A DNA stretch of 64,000 bases. Origin: Pieris napi (Eukaryota > Arthropoda > Insecta > Lepidoptera > Pieridae). The stretch's first letter is position 1, and the number at the start of each line of letters is the position of its first letter. Below are positions 38,101-50,100 of the stretch, piece by piece. The notes under the pieces were generated by a model, which made no database searches, was not told where the DNA came from, and saw only the letters and a list, made by a program, of their open reading frames with translations. A program made the translations under genes and the position numbers. The DNA is taken from contig NC_062251.1 in assembly GCF_905475465.1 (NCBI RefSeq), positions 6,379,001-6,443,000 on the forward strand. The letters run 5' to 3'.

Positions 38101-41100
38101 AAGTTAAATTAACTGTAAATTTACATTTACTACAGATTCGCAAGTCAAGGGCGTAGAGCGGGCAAGAAGAACTGGCAAGAAACTTTCCGACACTCTTTTT
38201 AATCGCTAAGTTTTGAGTCATACAAATTGTTTGAACTGGAGCAAATCAATCCCAAGGATTAGGATCATTTTATATTACACATTATTACATGTTACCTTTT
38301 AAGATCAATAAGTTGTAAATGGTCTTCGGAAACTAGTGACACTGTTTTATCTTTTTCAGGGTATTGGGAAGACAAGTTTATTAGAATGTCTTCGACAAGA
38401 GTCAGGCATACAACATCGAAGGAAACCAACCGATGTGAGTTATCTTTTAGATTAATGCTTTACATGCTGAACGCTTAAAGCTTTTAGGTCTGATCTGTTT
38501 AGTGACAATTATTTTCTAATAGGCCAATAGCCTCAGGATCAGCCTTCTGTTCTTGACTCAGGGTATTTAGAGGTCTGGAGGCAACAAAGGAGTGGACCCA
38601 AATTATTTTCCAAAAAAAGAAAAAAGAATAAAAGAGTTTTTCAATCAATAATTTATTGTGAAACTAATTAGATTCATTTAGTATTTACAAACATATAAAA
38701 AATATATCAAAAAGTTGTTTTCTAGTCGGAATTTAAAATATATTTTTCCGAAGTCTCTATCGTGGGGCTCTTTTGTTAAGGCCCCGAGGCTACAGCCCTC
38801 CCCTGGCCGGCCCTGTCTTGACTCACGCCGTCGATAATAAGGCATGTCGGTTTCCTCACGATGATTTCCTTCACCATAAGAATGTGCATATAGAAAGTTC
38901 ATTGGTGCACAGCAGGGGACCGAATCGAAGCTAGGCTAACACAACTCTACGGCAATATATAATGATAATTATTATTTATTTGAAAGAAAATATTATGGTG
39001 GTACAATCTAAAGTTCGCATACCACATGTAATGGCGTGCAAATTTGTCTTAAAAGCTAGAATAGAAGTTACAATTGTATTATGAGTAATTTAATTATAGT
39101 CAATTCTTATTTTATTTTATCACTACATCACATTTATGAAATATATTATTACGTTATCAAATTAATATGCTTATAATTAATTCATAATTTTTATAGAATA
39201 ATACATTTTCACTAAAAGTAATACATTAAATCGATTTTTAAAAACTCTAGTAGGAAGATCTTTTAATGTTTTTGGTAAATTATTATAAACCTTGATTGCC
39301 ATACAAAAGGTGTTTTTCCTATACATAACATAAGATATAGAAAGACATCTTTCTTTCTTATCTTTCCAATGGTGTTCACATTATACACTTATTTTTTCCG
39401 ATTTCTGCAACCTCAAATTGTTATCTCTAACGTGCTATTAATTTCTGCAACCTCAAATTGTTATCTCTAACGTGCTATTTATTTCTGCAACCTCAAATTT
39501 TTATCTCTAACGTGCTATTTATTTCTGCAACCTCAAATTGTTATCTCTAACGTGCTATTTATTTCTGCAACCTCAAATTGTTATCTCTAACGTGCTATTT
39601 ATTTCTGCAACCTCAAATTGTTATCTCTAACGTGCTATTTATTTCTGCAACCTCAAATTGTTATCTCTAACGTGCTATTTATTTCTGCAACCTCAAATTG
39701 TTATCTCTAACGTGCTATTTATTTCTGCAACCTCAAATTGTTATCTCTAACGTGCTATTTTAAGTTCAATAAATAGGTTAAATAAGTTTCACCTGTATAT
39801 TATGATTTATTGTAGCATTGGGCAAAGCGTATGGGCAACCGCAGCGCTCGTGGTATGTCAACTGTGGGCGTGGATATTGGCTGGTGGGTCTTTGAACCAC
39901 AACGAGCGGCTAGAGGTCCCGTCACGTTCAGCACGTGGGATTTTGGGGGACAGCATGAGTATGAATTATATTTGTTTTGTTTCAGTTTACTGTCAAAATG
40001 AAACCGAAATTCATTGGCTTTCTATATATATGTACGTGTATACTCGTACTAGAATTTGGACGACTCATTGGTCTAGTAGTTAGTACCCCTGACTGCGAAT
40101 CCATTGGTCCCGGGTTCGATCCCCGGCTGAGACGAACATCGATGTGATGAGCAATTTGGTGTTGTGCTTAGGTCTTGGGTGTTTAAATATGTATTTATAT
40201 GTCTATCTATCTATAATATGTATGTATATCCGTTGCCTAGTACCCATAACACAAGCTTCACCAGCTTAGCATGGGACTTGGTCAATTGGTGTGAATTGTC
40301 TTTAAAAAAAAAAAAAACGTACGTACTCTATGTGTGTTTAAAAAATGGCAAAATTTGGTTGCCGTGTTAGGAATGACTCAGCTTGTGGCTTGTAGCTATA
40401 CGACAAGTATACATTTGACGCAAGTCAAGTAATATTGCCGGCCATTTTGTAAAGATAGAGTAGTATTGAAAGTGTCCATGGGCGGCGGTATTATTTAAGA
40501 TCAGATGAGCCTTCTACCTGTTTGTCCCCTGGTCTATAAAAAACGATTACGTCTGCAACGATTAAACATTAGAGGCATTCACGAGAAAAGTGCAGCCTTA
40601 AAGGCCGACTCTTAGATACCTCTTGGTGTTGCAGGTGTCCATGGGCGACATTATCACTTAACATCAGATAAGGCTTTTGTCTGTTTGCTGCCTATTTATA
40701 AACAAAAGTACGTGCGTACGAAGTACACATGTCGGAAGTGAAACTTTGTAAATTAATTATTACTGAGGTAAAAGCCCCAATAGATGATTATCTACCAGTA
40801 TATGATCACTCCATGTATTTGTATATTTATATTCACACTGTATACGTGCAATAGCGTGTATTTTTTCACGATCTCCCTTACTCTCTCTCTCAATCTTTCT
40901 CACTATAGCTCTCTCCCACACCTCTCGCTCCATGGCACTATGCGTGTTGCAACGTTTCACTTCAAATAAGTCCAATTGCACCGTTTGAAGTAAAGTACTT
41001 ATGTCTCTGTTCATCACAGGGTCAACACAATTTGATATAAAGAGATGAAAGATTGCCTGTTTTTTCTAATGGGTTAAGATTGCTTACACTATTTTATACG

Positions 41101-44100
41101 TATTTCTAGGGTTGAATTAAATATTTTTTTAACCATATTTTACACACGCATCTTAATGTTGGTTAAACACTTTCAGATACTATTCAACACACCAGTATTT
41201 CCTCTCACGTCGCTCCCTATACCTCGTCGTGTGGAAGGTTCCAGATGGCAAAAAGGGCTTGGCCAGTGCACTCCAATGGCTAAGGTGACTTTTAATATTT
41301 CATATATTCTGTTAACTAACTAAAGAACCGTAAATTATTTTTTACGAGTTTTAAAATTTTTTACTAATTATAAATACAATGCGGTCATTAGAAGGAGCGC
41401 TAATAGTATCCAATAGCCAGCGTAGCGGTAGACAGCGGTAGACAGCGATACCGATCACAACGTTTTTGTATGAAAGTTCGATATAGACGGCACAGTATAC
41501 GTACGTATACGTTGATATGAGCGTGCGCGAGCGTTGTAACGTCATCATTTCAGCAGACAAAGTGGTGAGTCCAACACAGGACTGAGTTGCAAGTATTTAT
41601 TAAAATGTTTTCTCGAACAGTCTTTGTTACTTAACAGTAACTTCTTTTGTTTTTTACAGTAACTCTCTTACTATTTGCACATTTAACATTCGCTCGAACG
41701 GTGAAGTAAAATCGTAAGGAAACCGGTTTGCGTTAGTAGAAAAAGTCCACGGCATGTGTCAGGCACAGGAGACTGATCACCTACTTGCCTTTATATTGAC
41801 AAATGATCATGAAAGAGATTTAGAAATCTGAGACCCAAACCTAAAGAGGTTGTAGCGCCACTGATTTATTTATTTTTATTGTATTTAATTTTAATTTAAT
41901 GGCCAAGTTAATTGTAATTATACATTCTTGGACATTTATTAGCTATTGCATTGGTGTGTGTTTGTGTCTTCACATATAATTATTTAACTAATGTTAACAA
42001 AATATTATAAACCTATTTTAAAACAGTAAGTGTGGAGATTCTTGCCCATTCTTCTCCACACGAAACTACCTTTTGGAAGTGGCAACTAGAATCATCTTTA
42101 TACATCAACAATACGTATCAAATGTATTTTATTTGACGTTCAAAGGTGCCATTTTAGGTCGTCTAATTGAAATATGACTTTTGAACTTATATTTCCTGTA
42201 ACAGGTCAATACAAGCGCGAGCGCCGGGGTCACCCGTCATAATGGTCGGCACACACTATGACCAAGTTGTTAATGTAAGTACGTATTATTATATAACCAC
42301 TTGTGTTCAAAATTCGTACTTTAATCTCATTAATTCACTCATAGATATGCCACGATTCGATTTATATATCCCTGGGAATAATCGTGAATAACCGTGAAAT
42401 TTGTTGCGCGGGAGTTGGTTTGATTTCCTTACCGCACAATTCTGGAATGTTCGTGTTGACGTTATACTTCTTAATAGGCGCGTTATGAAAAATTGATGAG
42501 AGTGAAATTTTACGATGCGCGCGCACCGTGACACAAAATTAACAGAATGAAGTTAGTGGCGCATGTTGGCACGCACGCCGCCGTTCACTGTGTATTTATA
42601 TTTATAATATTTATCCACATGCTTTGAGTTTCGAGTGCGCGTAAGAAGTTATTCTTTTTTGGCATTATTAAAAATAGTATTTGATTGTATGCAAATAAAT
42701 AATTACAATTAAATAATCAAAGACTGAAAAAGGAGTCATTGTCAATGTCAATAAAGTTCAGTTTACATTTGAAAATTTCAATAAATAAATATTTATTATT
42801 ATTCTCTTACATTAAGTGTAACATAAATTATATTATTATTCGAATGCTGTTTTTAAATTATGTCCAATGCCGTAGCATCTTCCGTGGGCAACTTCATTCT
42901 GTTAATTTTGTGTCACGTTGCGCGCATCGTAAGATTTCACTCTCATAAATTTTTCATAACGCGCCTAAAGAAGTATAACTTCAAAAAGTAACTTGAAAAT
43001 ATTCTGTTTATTCACACCACAGCGGTTTGCTAAGGTAACATATTATGATTTTATTATCTTATTCTGTAAAATAAATAAATATTAATTTTCAGAGCAACCT
43101 ACCAGAGAGCGAGAGTCCTTTAGCCCTCCAGCGATTAATAAGAGGCAGTGTGATGGGTGCACCCGATGCTGATAAATTGGGGCTTCCTCGCGTTCTGGAT
43201 ACTATTGAAGTAAGTAGAAATCTAAAAGACAAGAATAAAAACCAATTCTAAAATTTGAAAATTTTTGATAGGCAGACATTTTTGATACATTGTCCAATTA
43301 ACTATTTGCATATAGCCTGTTACCCTAGTGGCTTTAGCGTGGATATGTCAACGTAAAATTGTAAAAACCGTTAGATTGTAATCTATCTCGCAAGATTGTA
43401 AACTGTCGAAAAATTGTGAACTCAACGTACTGCTTACAATTTAACGTATTATTATTCGGTAGATTATAATCTATCGAAGTGAAATCGTCATATTGTGAAA
43501 CGGTACGCACCTCGCGCGCTGATTTATAATAATACATAACTTCAATCCGGTTAAACAGTTTTTTCTTTAATACGTTAAATTGTAAGCAGTACCTTGAGTT
43601 CAATCATCATAATCAGATTACAATCTAACGGTATTTACAATTTTACGTTAACAGATATATCTGAACTCCAGCATACCTACTAATGAACTTTTCCATGCGC
43701 ATTTAACACGCTCAAAGGAAAACGCCGTGAGGAAACTGGCCTTAGGCCAAAGAAATCGATGGCGTTTGTACCCAGAAGGCTGATCACCTACTTGCCTATT
43801 AGATTAGCAATGAACACGAAACAGATACGATAAATCTATGGCCTAGACTCAGTGATGTAGAACCATTGGTGTTCGTATAATTTAGATTTTTCACGTCTTA
43901 ACTAACTATACTCTGATTTTTCATTCCGTAGAATTCTGACAGTTCATAAGTGTTGCTATTAAAAAACTCTCAACCGAAAAAGGGACAAATTTGACCCATT
44001 TGAGGGAAATAAAAAATAAAATGCTGCGTATTTTTATGTTTTATCTACAAAAAGGCAAATCTTAATATTTATTCAAGTGACCTAATACAAATATAACAAA

Positions 44101-47100
44101 TTTTTCTATATCTCGAAAAGTATATCGAATTAACTTTAATTATTTTATTCTTTAGCTGGCATCATTGCCTACTAATTCCAGGTTTAGTAAACCTTTTTAA
44201 AAATATAAAATGTTATCTTTATTTGTGCGTTTTATACTGTTTGTGATAAAAAGGGACTTAATTATCACAATTAGCCGTTAAACAAACAAGGATACATTCA
44301 TGTGTATGTATAGACTCAGATGTTCGTCGTATTGAAATTGAAAAATGTGCCCGGCCAAAAAGGTTTGCCATCTCTGACATGTCAAAAAATGATAGCTGTC
44401 AGAATTCTACGGAATTAAAAATCGGAGTGTAACTCATAATCTTTTTTAAGCAATAATAAGGAACGTATTAACCCTAGAAATCACAATTTTGCAGGTTTCC
44501 TGCAGTACTCGACACAATATAAAACTTTTGGCGGATATAATATATTCCGTTGCGTTCAGCGTCAAACCTCCAGGTAAGATTTTTCTTTTATAGAAGAGAG
44601 AGCAAACGGGCAGGAGGCTCATCTGATGTTAAGTAATGCCAATGCCAAAAATCTCGCGAATGTTATGCCGCCTTTTAAGAATTAGCACACTCTTTAAGGA
44701 CCCTAAGTTGAATTGTTTAATTTCTGTGGGTAGCTGGATTTTACAAAGTATTGTCTAATAAGATTCAGTTCCTCATTTGCACTATGATACTCTTCTTTAA
44801 TAAAATCCCAGAGGCTCTTTTATCTCTGCCTTTTAATAAATTTAAGAAATGTATTAAAAAAAAGCTGTGTAAAAAGGTTTACTATAAAGTTAACGATTAT
44901 CTAGTTGATAAAAGGGCCTGGGACTAGTGCTAGACAGGCTGCTTCTAATTAATCTGCGATATTTGTTTTAAACGAAGTCTTGTTTGATGATTTGCTATTT
45001 TAAAAGAGTACCGAGAGTTTTTTACGCCGGCTTTTTCCCTCGGCCTACACCCTCTGTCTTCTTTGCCGATGAGTAGGGATGCCTACAAATTCAAACTTAA
45101 TGACGTGGAATAAGGGGGCGTCCATAAATTACGTGAGGTGTTTAAGGGGGGAGGGGGTCGAGCCAAATCTCATTTAATCTTACGTTGGAGAGAGGGGGGG
45201 TCTCGGCAAATATCACGCAATTTTTTCTGATTGAAAATTTTTTTTAGGAAAACGGTTGACCCTAAGAGCCATCTCTGCAACTTCCCGCTAACTCCATACC
45301 TAAACGCTCAACATTTCACTTATTTGTTTTAGTCGAAAAGAAAAGCACGAAGCAATTTTTTTTTCTTTTTACAATAATAATCCAACGCGTTTACTTAAGA
45401 AACCCACATTTTGAAAAATCTCACGTGAGATTGGGGGTTGGGGGAGGGGGTTGAATAAAATCTCACGACATCTCACCAGGGGGGGAGGGAGCTACAGGAA
45501 ATTTAAAAAAACACCTCACGTAATTTATGGACGCCCCCTAAGTGATACATGTATCTTATGTTCCATAATAAACATATTTTATTTTATTTTTATTTTTTTA
45601 AACGGATGCTTCGAATAGAATTCGTATACTATATACAAAATGTATAGGTACTGTCAAATCTATATATCTGTCAAAATCTGTCCTTGGTAATACTTCTTTT
45701 ATTATAGGTAGCAAAGAACCGATGTTGGAACAGCGTGTACCAGCTACATATTTGGCTTTGGAAGAATGTGTCAGTTCCTTAGCTGGTGAACTCAAGGAGC
45801 CAGTTCTAAGACACGAACAGTATCGACGTTTGGTAAAATCCCCTGTTTTATCTATTTGGTATTTGTAATAAATCTACAAATATACTTTTTAGTTTTTGAA
45901 ATCAGTTTAGGAGTGTTAGAGATATCACAAACATAGGAAATACAAATCTTTGCTCTTATAATATACGCTAATTTAACATAACTACCCGCAAAATACATCA
46001 AACGAGTGCGCTTATTTAATACCTTCTACAAATTATTCAAAAAAAAGTGCGTGCGTACAAAGTACACATGTCAGAAGTGAATTCTTTGGCAAACTAATTT
46101 TTAACTCTTGTTCATATTTATACAAATCTAAGGGTCCCCGCACATGGGCCACCGGCCACAACCACAAAACGCCGCCACTGGCATATTTCCTGTAATTTTC
46201 ATACATTTTATATGGACTCGCCGCACACGGTGGCGCCGGTGGCGGCCACACGCTACAAATCGTCGCAGCTTGCTTCTTGTGGCTCGCACCGGCCACTAAA
46301 CGCCGACACAAAAAGCCGCCACACGCCACTCGCGCGATTCCGCGCCCCTCTCTCCCTTACCTCAGTTAACCTGAAGTCGACGGTAACGCACGCACGTAGT
46401 CTGTGTTTCATATAGGTAGATAAATATGGATATAGAATTATTTATATCAGAGATACAAACCCGTCCTGCGATTTGGGATTCAAAATATTCTATATATTCT
46501 ATTTTCTTGCCACGGTATTGCTACTTTATTACTAAAAAAAAATCTTTTAACGTATCTCTTGCAGTAGACGCTCCTGTTACTGGCCAGCCTGTATTTTGTA
46601 TATTTTCGAGTCCCACTATTTTCATAGTGTGACGAAAATTGAAACCATCCCTTTTGCGAATAAAGTTGTGCAAAATGCAACAAGACTTATTTAAGACAAC
46701 TTATTTTTAACAATGTTCCGGACCGCAGAGCAGGTTGCAAAATTTTATAGTTTGTTTTAATACCACTCCCGACCTTACATCAAAATTTGAAAACTTTTGG
46801 AATTATAATGAATTAATTGTCTTGACTGACTGGACTAGGTTGTCAATTACCGACCTGTCGTGGTGAGGGGATATTTAATGTCTTTCTGTGTATCCAATAA
46901 CTACGGTTTCGTCTTCTACGACGACGTCTTTTTATCAAAAGTAGCGCAATTAAACCTTCTTCGTCAGAATCCATTATGATACTGCAGGCAAGGGTTAAAA
47001 AAAGTAGCAGCCACCGACCGCAAGTGTCGACCACCGGCCACAAGTGGCTGTCGCGCGCTTTAGCTACCTTTGTAGCCGCTTCTAGCTTCTCGTGGCGGCG

Positions 47101-50100
47101 TTTGTGGCTGTGGCGTGTGGCCCGTGTGCGGCGACAGTAAAACTTTACGATTTCCGAGACTTAGATGGAGAGAAAGAGGAAGATATTATGTTAGGAATTT
47201 AATTGTTATTAAAATATTAAAAGTTACGAAAATTTATACAAATTATAAAGTTAATTCTTCGATAAAAAAAAAACACATGGCATTTTCAATTACAATTCGT
47301 CATTTGACGGTTCAAAAGATGATTTTGAATAAAATATAAAATACTAATATTTCATAAATTATCTTTACGAAATTTTAATTTTAAAAATAGGTTTTCTATA
47401 AGGTAATTCACCCTTCTCACTCTCAATTTCACTCTCCCTTTCGACAAAAACGCTGCACATCTTCGTGACTTTCCGTAAAAAATTTACCCTCATGCGCCTA
47501 AAGAAGTTTCACTTCAAAAATCTTACGTAAAAATATATTTGATGGTAATAAAACTAAAGTATCTTTAGACAATTAAACTTGAATAAGTCGTAAAATTCTA
47601 GGTTACGCAGTACATGCAGCAGAAGAATCTCAAAATGTTCAGAGATGCAGCTGAATTGCACCAGGCGACGATGTTTCTACATGAAAATGGTAAATACATA
47701 TATAATATCACTAGCAGGGCAGCAGCAACCTTACAGTGACACGACCTTCAGAAATGAAGAATACGACCGAGAAGAGAGACATACAAATCAGTGTGATTGC
47801 ACCGTTTTAACTGAAGTAGTAGTCAATCTCTTTTTACACTTCATACTCCTGTGGGGAAATGACCCAAGTTTTGGCCTCCAAGACTTGAGAACCCACCTTC
47901 GACGGTGTTTGGCTGCTGCGTGACAACTTGGAGCTCGTGAAAGTCCCTCTTAACGATGTCTTTGCAGCAGATCTAGTCCCACATATGTTTCCTTGACACT
48001 CCGATCCTTTTCCATTCTCTCTAGATGCCCATTCCAGCAGTCTATTCGTTTCTAACTCTGTTGGGTTGTGATACCATCTTCTCCAATCTCCTTATTCTCC
48101 CTAAACCCCCCCTCTCCCTCCCTTCCCTCCTCTTACCTCCATCTTCCTTTATAATTCGGTCAGGAATTTTTGAAAAGTGGTTTAGTAATTCTGATGACTA
48201 AACACAATTGACATTAAACTACGTTTCTTATAATGGTAGGGGAGCCCAAGAGGGGATTTCGGGATTTACTAAAGCGCGGCAGATTAATATATAGGGGGAT
48301 ACCTTGTACCCGGTTAAGTACCTCCACAAAATATGAGGCCCATATATAAGGCCGCCCGTGAAGGAGACAGGATCAGATTAGTAAAAAAAAATTGACCATC
48401 AGAAATTCCCGAGCACGTCAGATTAAGGTAGGGTGAGTTAATTACATCCTAAAAAGTGTATATTCCACTAATCTGACAATTTGAGAGTGACGGAAAAAAA
48501 GGGGAGGGCAACAAAGTTGTAAAAAAAAAACGTCATCTCGACATTCTCGAGCGTAGCTAATTTTATTTTTATTTTGAAGGAAATAATTCAAGAATAATGA
48601 AAAATATATAATCTGACGATTTCCGCAAGCCGAAATAATAAAAATTCGTCGATAAAGTTAAATGCGTGCAGCTGCGTGATGCCTACATTTCCTTAAACCG
48701 ATCGGAATCTACTAAACGGCGTTCTAAATATTTCCCTCAAAATTACATTTCCTGTGAATTTGAACCGATTCGGACCGATAGATTTTGAGAAATTTTGAAA
48801 AATCTTAAAAAAATAAGAAATATTTTTTTCTTAAAGTGGTTTCTTTATCGATCAACTTCAAAAACTAATCCGCCTTTGAGCTTGAAAAACCACGTCGATC
48901 GCCACCAAGCTGGTCAAAAGCGGTTGATTCGTTCGAGAGATATCGTGAACGAAAGAAACCCGAAAAAGTGATTTTTCGGGATTACTCCGAAATTTGTGGT
49001 TCGATCAATTAAAATTGATCAAAAAAAAACAAAATTACTTATGAGGATGATATAACTGCGTCGAATGCCGCCAACCGCGTGAAAATTGCTTGATCCATTC
49101 AAAAGTTATTGCGGTTTGAAAATTCCAAAAATAGTGTTCTATGAAACTTCTATCAGACTTTCGAGCTGGGAGAGCTCAAATGCATAGAAATGTTATTTCT
49201 TTGAACTCAGCCAGCTCAAAATATCAATTTTAAGCGCCCAGGAATGGAATTAGCGGGAAGTTGCAGGGATGGCCCTTAAGGTGAACCGTTTTTCTAAAAA
49301 AAAATTGTCAGATCAGGCGAATCCCTCTAGATAATCGTCAGATTATGAGACAGTACGTTTAGAACATAAAGATGAACCACATATATCTTAATCTGACGCG
49401 CTTGAGTATTTCAAAATTGCGATTTTTTTTTGCAAATTATGAAAATGGCCGTGGGTTTGCGTCCCATCGAAATCGTCAGATTAGTGAATGAGGGCTTTTT
49501 TTTGGTGCACTTAACACTCCCTTAGAAAATCTGACGCGCTCGATAATTTTTATTTTTTTTTCATTTTCAACCCTTAACAACAACCACCCGCATCATGCAA
49601 ACGATCAGATTAACATACGTACATTATTAAAAATACGTAGCATGATTGGCATTGATGCTATCAATATCTGACGCGCTCGAGGATGTCCATGCAACAGTTT
49701 TTTTTTACATATTTAACAATCTATAGCCGCTTCCCCCACCGATGAAAAGGTATATATCATATAACATTTTTTTCTTCTTATTATCTAAGCTTTGCATCCC
49801 AATAGGTCTCTACGACGCTCGAGTAAATCCCCATTTAGCATCGTGGGCTCCCCTACCATAACTAGTATGTCAGTTGTCAAAATCCTAGCATGTAAAATTA
49901 TTATATTGTTTTGAAGTTATACTTCTTTAGGCGCGTTATGAAAAATTTCTGAGAGTGAAATTTTACGATTGCGCGCGCACCGTGACACAAAGTTGTCAGT
50001 GTGATTATAGCATGCGCGAGCGAGATGGGAATAAGACAATCTACAAGTAAAAAGAAATAGAATATGCGTGAAGTTAGCAGCTATGACATTTACCTTTTAA

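Larger units (their letters stand above)
46132..47137. mobile_element. PIF/Harbinger relic C
   Basis: TAA at 46129-46131 and 47138-47140; imperfect ends GGGTCCCCGCACATGGGCCA and, reversed, CTGTCGCCGCACACGGGCCA. It holds a MADF gene start (+) and a transposase start (-) facing each other. Confidence 0.82.
46045..47525 (-). repeat. Family H repeat, antisense, interrupted by Harbinger C
   Basis: Left end AAAAAAGTGCGTGCGTAC with TCAGAAGTGAATTCTTTG, right end TGCGCCTAAAGAAGTTTCAC. The outer parts match 53075-53585 in reverse. Confidence 0.75.

Noticed and set aside
39401..39760. CRISPR-like array
   Set aside because: Units are contiguous 40-bp copies with no unique spacers, in a eukaryotic intron; it is a minisatellite.
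40045..40140. tRNA gene
   Set aside because: A- and B-box are present, but the cloverleaf is incomplete and the sequence continues into a SINE body with poly(A). The same holds for 2220-2493, 26655-26860 and 58072-58330.
49912..49930. loxP-like recombination site (GAAGTTATACTTC resembles a loxP arm)
   Set aside because: Only a partial, short match; the motif is explained as the end palindrome of a repeat family.
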